A stretch of DNA of 64,000 bases from Acanthoscelides obtectus. Its lineage: Eukaryota; Arthropoda; Insecta; Coleoptera; Chrysomelidae. The notes beneath the pieces are model-generated. The model was not told where the DNA came from. It ran no database searches and saw only the letters and a program-made list of their open reading frames with translations. The translations under genes were made by a program, and so were the position numbers. Numbering within the stretch: position 1 is the stretch's first letter; each line of letters opens with the position of its first letter. The stretch covers positions 24,341,441 to 24,405,440 of the forward strand of contig CAVLJG010000006.1 of assembly GCA_963669975.1 (NCBI GenBank). Reading direction: 5' to 3'. Below are positions 1 to 13,300 of the stretch, piece after piece.

Positions 1-957
1 ATATCGGCACCTGATTTGGAGGAGCGACTATAGGTATCTGTTCATACTTATATCTTCACAAGGACAATGCGCCGTGTAAAGATCCAACTTTAAGAACAAC
101 TTGTATACTTTAGATTAGCTTGATTATTGGATTGTATTTTCCTTCACTATCAACTCGCAACTGAAGAATGTACCAAAGTCTCTTGATCATCCCGACCACG
201 GTTTTTGCCTTATGAACCGGCAACTTATAATTTAAAATATCGGTAAAAAAAAGTCGTGTATACTTGCGGTGTGCTTGCGGCGTGATAAAAACCCGCCATG
301 CCGTCGCGTACCGTTCGCCCCAAGAACCTGTATTTTAGTTTTTACCCGGGCCCGCGCACCCGTCGAACATGTAATGCATATACTGTATTCATTTTACAGG
401 TTCGCATTCAGTACCAGAAATATCCCTCAAATTAACTCTCCAGATATCTCACGAAGAGCTTAAATTGCGTAAGGGATACACGTATTCATATAAAGCCAAT
501 ATAATCCTGACGTCAAAGATGGTGTGGCTCTCGGAAATCTAGTTGGCGTAGAACATGGCGTAGAGCGTCTACCCATTGAGAAATGTCAACATAATCTGCT
601 GCAATACTCACGTTTCGATATGCCTTGTAAGTATATTACTTCGTGGCTTATTATTATCCAATATTACTGCTTACAACTAGTCCGAACTGTCAACATGGGC
701 TTTGTTTACAGTGACGATGACAGCAACAGAGAGATATGCCACATGTGCAGAACCTGAAATTCTTTTTCCGTGCAGTTAGCAACTCCCTTCATCGTCGACA
801 TTTTTGGCTTCACCGCCACTCCATGAGATTAACCTCCCATCTTTAGTCTTCATGAGGTAACTATTGCTTCTTGCTCGATCTTAATTGTGTTCTATAGTTC
901 AGCAAACTTAACAACAATAATATGATTAACACATAACACCATAACATGTCCCGCAAG
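1..957. other. AT-rich sequence without recognised gene
   Basis: No ORF here resembles a known family and no clear repeat boundary is visible. Short open frames (for example 269-463 and 524-757) have no recognisable domain and no supporting splice or promoter structure. I treat the stretch as intergenic. Confidence 0.5.
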
Positions 958-1820
958 GGTATTATGTAAAAAACCTATAAAAGATAAAAAACCTATATCG
1001 TTTGCTCACTAGAGTCGTTGTGAGCGTCTATCTATGGAGGAATGACTCAACTACACGCATTGTTGGTTGCATATGTTTTGTGAAGCCGAGTGCTCTATAA
1101 TTTTCATCTCTGAGTCGCCGAGACGAAATTTGGTTATTTGGTTGAATAGCAAGATCGCATCTGGATGATTGTGTGTATTGGTCTACATGTGTATAAAATC
1201 AGTGATATTTGCTGTGTGAGAAAATCATTACTGAATATGCTGCCAATAAAGTATATCTATTAGCTGTGCCCGATGGATTATTTATAAGTTGTCCTTTCGG
1301 AAGACAGGTTATGTTCAAAGTTACAAAATACGATTTTTTACGTTTTTTGTGTTATCAAAAACTTTTAGGAGAATTACGGGAAATCACCACCGCGCCCGCT
1401 TTGTGTGTAATTACTGTTAGCATGTATATGACTTGAAATTCGACAAGAGTACAGAGAATATAATTATTTCTTATCTCTCTCATTTTTTAAATTCAGCAAA
1501 TTTGCATATGCAATTTCCATAATGAATAAGAAAAAGTGGATGCGCAACTAATTTCTAGCTTTGAATCTCAAGTAAGTGTATCTGAGACAAGAATCCAATG
1601 GAATTATCATCAACACATCTTATTAGCACACAAATCCTCACTATGCCGTTACCTCCAGTAATGCCATCTCTGAAGCAGGTTTTACATCACATCATAGCCA
1701 AACATTGATAACTGAAGCCTCGTGTCGTTTAGGCAACACGTACAACTATAAAACGAGTTTACAGATGTATCCATCATCTAGTGCTAAGTTAAGATCTTGT
1801 CGAAAAATCTACATAATGTA
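958..1820 (+). repeat. Unknown interspersed repeat, copy 1 of 3
   Basis: About 860 bp that recurs, diverged but colinear, at 33637-34551 (inverted) and 61326-62080 (direct). Shared landmarks in order are a block around ATCTATGGAGGAAT, GTGAAGCCGAG, ATCTGGATGATT, GAATATGCTGCCAAT, AAAAGTGGATGCGCAAC and CCAGTAATGCCATCTCT. The ends show an imperfect inverted relation: TATTATGTAAAAAACCTATA at the left against ACATTATGTAG plus a T-run read from the right on the other strand. There is no ORF shared by the three copies. It is most simply a non-autonomous DNA transposon, but I do not recognise the family. Confidence 0.7.
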
Positions 1821-4800
1821 AAAAAATAGTATAAAGTAAAAACAAAATCGATATAACGTCACTTTCCAAGATACAGATATAATAATTTCCGCAGAGCGGA
1901 AACTGTGCCGTGGCATGTTCCGCAGCTTGTTTCGCGGACATTTCGCCTTGCAACATGTGCCTGGCACTTTTGTACTGTCAAAATGTTGCACAACCTGTGC
2001 CAAACAGTCCGCAACATATTCCCGATCAGCCGTGTTGTAATTACTACTACTAACCTGAGAAACCGCCGTTATTTTCCAGCCTTCATCTGAGCAGAAGTAG
2101 TATTTCTCCTCCAAGATTAATAGTTATGATGAAAAAATCCCTATGAGTGCTTGAATTCGTATAGATATACAACTTCTTTGGCTCATTGGGCACAGAACTG
2201 TTATTGCTATTATGCCCTTTATCCACGTTTACATACTGCTAATAATTATTGTTTATTACAAGAATCTACAGTCTATTTTATAACCGAAAATATTGTTGTT
2301 GACTGAATTTGTTTGTCCTTCATATTGACAGCTTGAGAGTCCCATGATTTTTTATAAATTGGTGTATTCGTATGTGTGCTGTCGTACGCAGTACCTTCTA
2401 TCTTTGTCGGACTCATCATATAGTAACAGTGTCCCTCTCCCACGCCTTATACAGACATTGCGTGTGCTTTTTCGGACAGTATTGCCGAACGCTACAAAAA
2501 TTCTCAGATATGCTGTAAATCTAATCAAACTCAAAGTGTTGATATATAATCGTTAGTAGTGAAAAAAAGAAGGTAGGCTATGAAAGTGCTCAGACAATAA
2601 TGGCATACATCTCCATCAAGGTATGTAATGTACCTACTGTTCCTGACTAAACCAGCTGATTTGTTTACGAATCTGACATCAATATTCACAAAGATTGACA
2701 AGAAGCCTCAGAGCGCCAATTTTCCCAATCGAAATAACGAATTTCAGAATTTTTTAGTGATCATATTCGGAATCAGCGTCCCAAATTACGTCAAAAACTA
2801 AAATTTTGCACGGTTTATCGAGTAAAAAATTTCAAAACTCTTAATATATCTTAAATTTAGACAAAAACTCGTTTCGTGGGTAAATTATGAAAATTATATC
2901 GGAAATCAACAGTAGGCAAAACATCTATTTTTTCACTCGAAATAGTCTTACGAGATAGAGATTTATCTAAAAACCTTGTTCCAAGTCAGCCTCCTAAATA
3001 ACCTCAGTAGTTTGTAGCTATGCAGTACGAAAATTGAAGTTTTGCACCTAACTTTGAAGTTAGGGTACTTTCGAAGAAATTTCCTTTATTTGCATCTGCA
3101 AATTTGTTTCTCGGTTGTGTAGATCATGAATCTGACATCATTTTCGGCTAAGATTGACAAGGGTCCTAAATCGTTTCAAAACAGAGTAAGATACTTTCTG
3201 CTCTGGTTCGCCCCTGGTATCAGGATTCGGTTCTAAATTGCCGATTTTGATCACACAACGTCCGTCTCGGAATCTCTTCCACATGAAGACATTATCGGAT
3301 TTTCGTTCAATGTAATTTCTGAACGATTATTGAAATTACAGGTATTTTTACATTATCTTGGGAAAAGTATACCTCTATACCTATACAACATACATGGCAT
3401 TATTATAGGCATTTAGTTCTAGAATGCTGGTACAGAGTTAAATCACGTTAAGGTTTCATGTAAAATCAAAATGCTGGACAATGGAAATAGCCTCCTGTTG
3501 TATAAAATTAGGAAAGCTAAGAGAAGTTAACTTCGAGCAGGTTGTCATAGCATTACGGACTATTTAGATCCTGTAATTACCATACATCTGAATAAAAATT
3601 ATGGAAAGTCATTCAATCGTTTTTTTTTACTTCTTTAATGTGTTATGGCGTAAAAACAAGCTTCCGTTTTTTTATGACTATGTTAAACTTAAAAATCACA
3701 TACTTCACTTGACTAGGTTAACCGTAATTTTCCATTCCATACTATGTACAAATGTAAATGAAAAAACACCCAGTATATCGTGAGGTCAAAAAAAATTCCG
3801 CGATACTACGTTTTCATTGCAGCCGTATTGATTTTATGGCATTTTTACCGTTAGTAGGCCGCCATTATTGGTGTAATTGCTCTTAATTGGACTTAAGAAG
3901 TTACTAATTGATTGTAAGTGGTCACAGTTTAACGCAATCAGTTTAATTTCAATAAATACTATCGATTTCAGAAAAACGCTACTTTTGCATTTAATGGCCG
4001 TTATTAGTTAATTCGAGAATAACTGCAAACATGTTATTTGATTCTGAGAAATATGAACTTCACAAGGTATGTTGACAGGTAACAAGCTGACTACAACCAA
4101 TCAACAACAGTAGTGAAAAATGTCAGTAACGCTTATGACGACTGGTTCAAAATAAAAGCAGATTTGAAGCCCATTATTCCTATCGTTAATGGCGTCAAAC
4201 GAAATTAAATGGAAAACTTTAACTGGGGACTCTAAAAGATTCAGCAATTTTTTATTCAGCTTAAATCTTTAATATTTTGCTTTACGGTGAATCTAGGTCC
4301 TTTTTGTTGTTAGGAGATACATAGTTACAACGGATCTATTGATCTCATACGTACGTGGGTTCATTTCGTCGCCTTTCTCACGAAGTGTCCTAACTGACAA
4401 AATACCAAAAATTGAGATAACCCGCATATGGGTGTATTATCCAATGCCGGTTAATCTAACGAAGATGCATAAATATATATCTATTAGTAAAGGCACCACA
4501 CCATTAACCCCTGGGTGTCTTATCTGTAAGGTAAATAAATAATTCCCACGAAGAGACCTAAATGAAGACAGGTCTCTTAGTGTGCAATAATCCTTGTTAG
4601 TATACACACGTCGGAGGTCGAATCATGGCCAAAGTGAGGGAGACTCTGCCCACAGTGCAACTCATACTGCGATAAAGGGAGCTGGAGATCTTTTTGAACC
4701 CTCACACACTATTCGTTTTTTCGATTGGCCAGAAGACGTCAACCTTATTCAGTAATCGTAATGAATTTTTTGACTTCAAGGAACATTCAAAAAATTTAAG

Positions 4801-6480
4801 AGTTTTGCACGATAAACTTATGAAGCGCACAATATTAAATGGAGTTGAGGGTAAGAAAAGACATGCCACCTAAAATATTTTTCAAGTCTAGCCACCACGA
4901 TACCTGTTATGACAGTATTGAGCTAAAAAAAAATGCTGAAAAATAGTCATAATACAGCTGATATTAAGCTAGAACAAATTAATAATGAACCAGTAAAAAT
5001 AACAAAAAAGAACTCCGACTTAATTTCGTTATGTGAAAATCCAACACCCGTTGTACGCTTACCAGAACTCCAAAACTTTTTTAGAAATTTGCCCCATCGA
5101 ATGGAATCAATTATTAACAATTTTGCCTTTGTTTTTTTGTGTATCATAATACATCAACATTAGCTGGTAATATGTGTATGTCAAAAGATAATGATTAAGT
5201 TAGATGCTTTTCTTTTTTTGCTTTTATTTCAATTAAAATTGCTTTAACGTTTCGAGTTGTTTTCTCAATCTCATCACCTAACCATTTGTGTGATAATCTA
5301 TATCAATTTCAGGCATGGACATTCAGGGAAATTTTGTAGGGCGTAGCCAAAATTCAAAAGTCTATCTGAACTTTTTTACATAAACTCTGCTGTCAGCAGA
5401 CCAACGATTACTTAGAAAATTGAAAAATCAACAAATTTTCTGAGATAATCGCCCCCTTGGCTGGAAATATGATTCTTTGCTTATGAGTAAATAAAATAAA
5501 TTCAGTATATCTTAAACTAGTATAATAACAAAAACTTCAATAAAAATATATTTTAGATCTATCTGACAAAAATCTTATGACAATTCTAACGAAGTGATCT
5601 CCGTGCGTTTTCCAATTTTTTCCGAAATAACTTTACAAGCTACCGCAAATATTGAAGCAGCATATGATTGAAAATGAATATGGGCTGATACACTGAAATT
5701 TTCAATTCGAATATATCTAAACTCTACTTACAATGCTCAAACAACAACCCGATTTCGTTTTCTTGCTCTCATGTAAAAGTTACTAAACGTTGGTTAGGAC
5801 ACTTCGAAAGAAAGCCGACGATTTGTTTCAACAGCTCTGGGTTAATTTAAAACAGTCTGAGTTTTTCAACCAATTCTTTTTTGGTTATATATCCTAGATA
5901 TTTGACCAGATCACACGTGTTCAAGTCTTGCATCATCTTGTTGTTCACTTATTTTAGAGAACATTGACGCATGTATAATTTTAAATTAAGCCTACTAATT
6001 TTGCTTATCATAAACCACAGATAATAGGCAAGCCGTTAATATACATTTTTAACTACGCGCTTGTATTATTAGCCCTTTATAAAAAAATACTAAATTAGTA
6101 AAGCAATGTTTACTGTCAGTGCGCAGTCGAATAGGCAAAATATTTAAACACCTCGCCTTACATGTTAACTTCATTCTGGCAACAGTGGCAACCACGTGCA
6201 CTTCAATGACGCTAGAGAGCAGCTCAAGGTCAATCATTTTCTCAAAAACTATGATGCACATCTTTATGTGGTGAAAACATATTATCATGGCCCCATCAAG
6301 GCTCAGGCATCCTTCCCAAATATGACAGACCGACTGCCAAAGATGAGCAACCATCATCGAAGAATTCTCAGAATCTGTTTAAAAGTTAAGACGTTTAGGA
6401 CATAGGTTTATATGGAGGTATCTTCCCAAAAAGGACCAAAAATCGCCCTCACAAATATTGTCCATCGATTATGGAATATA
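1821..6480. other. AT-rich sequence, a possible short direct repeat
   Basis: No coding family is recognised. A segment beginning GAATCTGACATC and ending near AAGATTGACAAG occurs at about 2671-2705 and again at about 3129-3163, roughly 455 bp apart, which suggests a decayed tandem or repeat-derived unit. Nothing else is supportable. Confidence 0.4.
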
Positions 6481-7640
6481 AGGTAACCAAATAAGTTCGT
6501 GCGGTTTTTAGTAGAAAAATATAAATTTTTATTGAGAAACAATAAGACATTATTTATTCGTCGAAGTGATTACCATCTCATTCAATGACCTTTTGCCAAC
6601 GTGGAACCAATTTTTGTATGCCGGACTTGTAGAACTAACTCCCTGGATTTGGAGTCACAAAATTGGCGGACTGCATTTATTACTACACTATCTCGAGTTG
6701 TGAACAGTCGGTGCCTCATACTGTTGTCAAGAGACAAAAAAAGGTGATAATCACTGGGCGAATTGTCGGGAGAATATGGCGGGTGCGGTAACGTTTCCCA
6801 GCCGAGTTCATACATTTTTTCTCGGGTCACTTTTGCGGTATGAGGCGTTATACTGCAAGAATATCCACTTTCTTCCGGTTGATCAAAGAAGGCTGTTTCT
6901 GGATGAGTGCTACTTGTAATCGTTGAAGCTGCTCACCGTACGAGTTAGCAGTGATGGTTTGACCCATTTCCAAAAACTCATAATGGACAATTCCACTTGC
7001 TGTCTACCAAACACACAACAAAACCTTGTTTTGGTGCAAGGAAGCCTTGGGCGTGTGTGGTACCGAATCAGTAGACGACAACCAATGATACGAACGTTTA
7101 GAATTCGAATACAAGATCCATTTTTCGTCGCAGGTTAATAACCGATTAAGAAATGGTCCATTAGCGTTGCGTGAAATGTTTGCTGAACATATGGTAAGAC
7201 GACTTAATGTATCATTTGTCAGTTCGTGTCGGACCCATTTGCTTAACTTCCACGTCTTTCCTAGCTGATGAAGATGCAAACGAATAGTTTCAGGACTCAC
7301 TCTGAACATTTCTGCAAGTTCTTGGCACGTTGTCCTGGAATTTACGTCCACAACCTGTCAAAGATCCTCGTTGTTCATGATTTTTGGTCTCCCTGAGTAC
7401 GTTTCATCGCTGTAACTGAGATCTCCCGAAGACATTTTTTTGAAACACTTCTGCGCTGTTCGATCACTAACGGCATCATCTCCGATTGCAGTATATATTT
7501 TTCGCGCCGCCGCTGCAGCCTTTGTACCAAGTTTGTACTCACACAGTAAAGAACTTCGAATTACTATTTTATTCGTCGCCATTTTCAATCATTAAAACTA
7601 TGTATGTAACAATTTTCAGCAACTTCTTATGTGTGTGAGA
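6481..7640 (-). mobile_element. Decayed mariner element, Hsmar1/cecropia-like
   Basis: A mariner lying on the minus strand. Its 3' terminal repeat is visible at about 6481-6512 (AGGTAACCAAATAAGTTCG), directly after a TA, the dinucleotide duplicated by this superfamily. The 5' end is not clear; a degenerate match to the terminal repeat lies near 7610-7640. The transposase inside is broken in several frames, so the copy is dead. Confidence 0.75.
6582..7588 (-). pseudogene. Mariner transposase pseudogene
   Basis: Three consecutive minus-strand frames together give a mariner transposase (DDE/D cut-and-paste enzyme acting on the element ends in the nucleus). 7358-7588 holds the N-terminal helix-turn-helix with the family pattern LLCEYKLGTKAAAAARKI and RTAQKCFKKMSSGD. 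7004-7351 holds the second HTH and the first catalytic Asp in LTCDEKWILY. 6582-6830 holds the C-terminal part with LPHPPYSPDNSPSDYHLF, the third Asp. The piece with the second Asp (about 6831-7000) has lost its HDN motif and contains stops. At least two frameshifts and several stops make it non-functional. The LTCDEKWILY motif and overall order are those of the Hsmar1/SETMAR-type mariners; subfamily assignment is from memory of that family. Confidence 0.8.
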
Positions 7641-9949
7641 AGGATTCATACTAAAGTGACAACAGGTAACAAACAATCGCTATCGATCACAACATCCGTT
7701 GCAATGTGCGATATACACAAAATAATATTGCACTTAATGATGGAAGCAAGCACTTGACACACTTGCAGTTGAGACTTTTAAAATATTTTCTCCCGAAGTA
7801 CCAGTTAAGACTAGAGCTCGCAAATGTAAGTTTTTAAAAAACTTCACAAAAGCTTGGCCCGACTCTAACAGTTTTTTTCAATGAAAAAGATTATATTTCT
7901 GTTTTCTTTATTTGATCATAATGAAATTGGAGTGGATTCCGGCCTAATAGAGGATGGATGTAGATTTCAGAGTTATCGTTATTTTTAACCCCCGATCCGT
8001 TTTTAGACAATTTTTTTCCAAAAAACTAAAAATTTTGATAGAGCAGATTCACTTAAGCAAGCTTTGTTTAATGTCGATCCCCACTAAATCGAGACCGAGG
8101 TATTCAAATCAATGTGTATTTTCGATACTCGAAATGTCAGTTAGTACTGAAATATTCATCGGACCGCGGGCACTAGTAACGGAACATTTTTTAAGGCTTG
8201 TCTGTACGTAGTCTGTATACTGGAGACACGTCTAAGATACCTTAACGGGATCCTCTCTCAGTCTAGCATTATGTTATTTTCAAACGAAAAACGTCAGGTA
8301 AACTCTCGGCAAATTACCATTACCTTTTACAACGATCCACGGGGTACATTTTTTAACTTCTTTGACCTTTTCCGAGAAGGCTCTACCTGAATAAACTCGC
8401 ATAATAGAGGTAATTATGAGGCAATTTTGAGTACCAGCGGTGACCGGAATCACAAATGAGCATGATGATTATTATTAGGGAGTACCAGCCGCAAGATGGA
8501 TGGTACTACAGGTGTAAATGCGGCGTTTTTAATTTGTGAATTACCTAAAAGAGTGCCATTGTAAAGAGTCTCTAGGAAATTAGGAAGGCGTTTTGTTTTT
8601 GAAGGTCGCACCACATCAGGATGTAATTTCTTACCTTTTGGCAAAGAATATTAATAGATAGGTTTTTCTGAACCCATACACTCCAGACACCTTGCTTTGA
8701 GGTATACCTTTCAACTCCTTGATCTTCTAGTCGTGCATTTGTTTTGACAATCATATTTTACTACATGCCTTTTTGTTTTTGGTGCAAAATAGGAATACTC
8801 GAAATATGTTTATACAAAGGAAAGGTTAAGGAGTTAATTGTTCTTCTCATTTTTAGAGAAGCAAATTTTTTTTCTGACCTATTGCTATCCATCCTGTGAG
8901 TAGTGATGACTTTCGTGTCAGCCTGAATAAATTTGCTTATTCGCTCAGCCCTCCGTCGGAGCATGAATTCTGTTTGGAAGCCTTTATTAGATAATAGTGA
9001 TGAGGTATATGATTATTACAAACATATAACAAAAAATGGAATAAACCTAAGCATATACATTTTTCATCGTAAGGATCAAAGGTGAAGCAAATTCCTTCCC
9101 TCTTAGTAGATATGATGAGAAAATGAATGCTTCAATATCAGTGTCATTATTAATTCGTTCTTTCTCCAACAAAAGGTGAAAATTTGTTTTGCGAAAATAT
9201 GGATGATATTCAAACACGTTTCTCACTAATATAGTGAAATTCTGGTGGACTATATGATAGTCAACTAAGTGATAGTTTGAAACTATAGTCTGTTACAGGA
9301 ACGGTAGAGAATAGGGAAACAAATCGTATGCCACTGTTAACGCGGCGTGTTTTTGAATAGGTATATGGACTTTGCCGATACAAAGTCATGCCGCGCTAGC
9401 AGCAGCGCACGACGTGTTTTTCGACTCTCTTCCATTCTGTTACCGGAGTACATAAGACAGTCTAAGTTATCCAGGATCTCTTCTACTCAGATTTATTTGA
9501 ATCTACTTGGTAATCTGGGTCTCCTTAAAAACACTGGAATATCGTTGGGAGTCTTTGGAATATTCTGGCTCTCAATAGATATCCCTGATTTCCTTGAATT
9601 CACTGACAGACTAGTAGAATTAGCGACTTCCTTGAAGTTCGTCGGATATTGTTCCACTGGAAACGAACATTTTCGCAATAGTCAATTTAGATTTAAAACA
9701 GTGTGGGAAAACTGCATTTTGTGCTAATGTTATGATAAAGTAGTTGTGGCAGGGGTAGATCTAAATAATATTTGCGGTAGGCCACAGGATGAATTTGAAA
9801 TTCCCCGCTCAAAAGGGTGCTGGAAGAAGAGCTCAGGATTCCTGTTCAGGAAGATTTTCGTACGGGCGCTTATAGAATTTAAAATCAATAACTAATATCC
9901 GTACTTAACCAAAGAATACTCTAAAGTAATCAGGACCATCGAACCAATT
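7641..9949. other. AT-rich sequence, no recognised gene
   Basis: Open frames on both strands (minus 8450-8964, plus 9347-9727) have no recognised domain. The plus frame of 126 codons at 9347-9727 is the longest but its translation looks like translated non-coding DNA and it has an overlapping antisense frame. No repeat boundaries are seen. Confidence 0.4.
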
Positions 9950-10390
9950 CTAACGCCGGTTTATCAGCCCACGCCATCCATCTTGCGAACGTCTCTAATC
10001 GCCGAGCCGTTCCTTCCAATGGCGGCGAGGCGTCCAAGAAAAGACTATCTAATTAGTCCCATTACCAAGACCAGGTAGAGTGGAAGAAGAGCCGGGCTTC
10101 GACCCATGAAGGCCTGACCGTTCGTCTGAAATTCGGTAATCGTAATCGCCCTGGGCCTTTCGTATAATCATGCACAAAGCCGCAGCTCGGTTTCATCCCG
10201 AAGGCGATTGGTCCGACGCCCTTGCCACAGCCGGCTTATCTAATGCGAATGGACGGCGAGGCGGCGTTGCCGCATATGCGTCTAATGGAACCCTTTAATA
10301 TGTGCAGCGCCATCTCGTGTCCATGAGTTGATCATGTTCGCACAGCTCTTTAATGTACACCCGTGCGGAAGGCGACACGTAAATTTCAAA
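9950..10390. promoter_or_regulatory. CpG-rich island, candidate conserved cis-regulatory block
   Basis: About 440 bp with clearly higher G+C and many CpGs, standing out from AT-rich flanks. It has no long ORF and no terminal repeats. It contains a homeodomain-type core TAATTAG (about 10050), TCGTAATCG, TATAATCATG, GGCGATTGG and a reverse GATAA-type site. Such sharply bounded GC-rich blocks in insect gene deserts are often developmental enhancers; that is inference, and only cross-species conservation would prove it. Confidence 0.3.
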
Positions 10391-13300
10391 TAGACGTTAA
10401 CTACTTTCATCTCATATATAAATGTTTTTTTGGATTATGTTTGATCTTGATGATATTTTATGTTTGACATAACTCTTATCTAGTTTGTTGCCAATAGTAC
10501 GTATACTTAAAACAAAATACCACTGACGCCGTAATGTGTACGAGAGAGAAGCGTGCAATACGTGTGTTAAAAAGAGATAGATCACCTCGTTGCCTAGCAA
10601 GCCGAGAGACGAGACTACGGGCGCCATCGACGTACTTTCTTAACATACATATGGGACGCTTATCACGATTCTGTCTCATACACATCACGACGTCAGCCAA
10701 ATTTGAACCTCACCGTATACAAAGATTGCAGTAAGCTCCGCTCCATCGAATGTTTCTGAAATTCATTACAGATACGTTGAAATCTACTGCCTAAGAAACT
10801 ACGCCAAGAACGATTGCAATGCTAAGGCAGAGTGGAATCAATCTCAACTCTCTGTTGCAGTCAATCTGTGAATAGTCGAAGGGTTTTTTGTAAGAACTGG
10901 AACCAGAATTAACTTGCGGATTGAAAATAACAAATATTCTGTGTCTACCTGACCGAAATGAATGTCTTATCAATAATGTCTCTCTACACTTCATTTTACG
11001 TATTTATATTCTCTCTTTCTTTGTTCATATCATGTACTTGTATTATTTACCATCTTCCGCAGGCAATACCTTCCTTGTGATCGAGACCCTGCAAATAACA
11101 CAGACTGACCATTTGAAACAAGAGTAAATGTGTGTATCTAGCGACAGTATACTCGTAGCACTAAAACTGCTTATCGATTTCTGACAGATGAGGTTAGACA
11201 CCTCCGGTTTATACAGCTTCGATTCCTAGCGGCTGTACGAAAAACTCTGCAAAAAGTCACTTGCTGAGTATTCCTCTTAGACCGGGCTAGAACCACAAGT
11301 CATGGAATATGAAAAACGAAATGTAAGACTCATAATGTTGGTTACACACAAACGTTGTTTTGTATGTCCTTTGCGATCGAATCGCTCATACTACAATAGT
11401 GGGAGGTAGGTTTGATTACTAAGGTCAGTTGGAGGTAAAGCTTCTCCCCAACCGCCGAGCGAATAAGCGTCTAATAGCAACGAAATGGAACTGTACTTTC
11501 ACCGTGCTCAACTTCCATACCGAGCTCCCGAGTATGCTAAGAATTCCATAGTCATCTGAACATTCCACTCAAGTTCCTCACGAGTTTTTATGCTGCTCAA
11601 GTTTCACACGAGTAGTGTTTCTACCATTCCTTTCCTGCACGATATGGATTTACATGAGGAAGCATCATTACTACGGAAACCATGGATAAACCTGTGGATA
11701 TTCCTAAACGTTTGAGCCAACCTTCTAATGCTCATTCAGTTTTCAATAATCAGTTTTTTACTATCCCTGTAAATTTGTGACGAAAATCGAAACATTACGA
11801 AAAAATATGTTTATATGAATTTCCTCAGGCACTAAACATGTTACGTGATGTTTTAACCTCCACAGAAACCTAAATTAATACAATGGCTTGAGACCATAAT
11901 CGCTTCTATAGGTACATTATTGTAATCTCAGACAAGTACCTTAATGTAGGTATCTGAGTGAATATACGCTATTTGGGACTGTCAAAAGTATCTCAAGGAT
12001 ATCAACAATTTGAGGAGACAAGCCATCCAAATAACGTACAATATAATGCCTTATTTGGGATATATGATGAAATTAAGATTTAGGCTCAATATGCTTCTTT
12101 ACCTCTAACTGGTATAACAACATTTGAACCCTCTTTATATCGCCAAATACACATTATAACCTATCTTCATGAAAAGGGACCCTAAAAGTCTGTATATAGG
12201 CATAAAAACACGTTTGTGACACCGACACCTGGCACAATTCAAATTGCATATCTTCATCTAAGTGTGACAATTTCGCGATTTGACCTTGATCAATGCTTAG
12301 CAAATCAAGAAATGATAAGTTTGAAATTAGCGCGATTTCTACTGAAACCTCTCAGTTGCTCACTTAGTATCGGCAGATGCCCCTTTGCCAGTGGTGCAAG
12401 TATTTACTGAGGTGAGTATATCTTTGTGAATTTCAATAGTGCATTACTGCAAGTATGCAAAAAACAACAATTGAAAGAAAATGGATCATACAGAGTGGTA
12501 TAATAATTAATGAATCTTAATTTTGTCTAGGTCATGAACGTTCTTGTGATTATCCTGGCGTCACTTCTCTGGCAATTTTTATGTCCGTTGGTGCTCTCTA
12601 CTTTTCGTATTCTCCTTTTTTACAAAAAAAAGATAAAGTAGGAGAAGTATGAAAGTAACTGCTACGACTCGCTATCAAACACAACCGTAACCCAGAAGCT
12701 CTATCAGCTGTCAATCTATACGATTCTCTTGTTTCAACACCAATGGAACTGGGGACTTATTTCGTTTAATAAGGAATTTATTCAGCTAATGGTATTTATA
12801 TCATGTTTAACGTATTTTTAATGCCCCCCCCCACTGGGCACATATTGTCTCCTCGTACCTGTAAGAACTTTCGAAATCACAATATTACCTAACCCTGTCA
12901 AATATGTATTGCGTATCATATAGTCTTGACACATAATGAATTTGAAAACAAAATAACCTATTTTTTTAGTTGATACTGATAACCCAAATACCGTATATTC
13001 ACTCATTTACTTCCCTGTCTTTTGCCATCCTTAGTTTGGATCCACACTCACACCTCCCCGGGCTCCATAACCTCGCTTCACTTGTCCATGCGATAAGGCG
13101 TGGCAACACCGCCCTCCATCCTCGTGGGTTACGCAACCCCCACTCGAAAAAAAGAAGTCCGGGCCATAGCGGTAACACGCGGGGATTTGAATTAGTGTTA
13201 GTGTATTCTTTGAATGGTTGCGATGATATGTTTATTGCCTTGGAGGTGTTAGGACCTTGTGTGCTTTTTGTTCGTGCAACAATATCTCTCTGTTTATTGT

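Noticed and set aside
9347..9727. 126-codon ORF
   Set aside because: No family, no splice structure, antisense frame also open; translation looks non-coding.
13140..13195. Possible SINE head (GGGGATTTGAATT as B box)
   Set aside because: No A box at tRNA spacing, and no second copy in the window.
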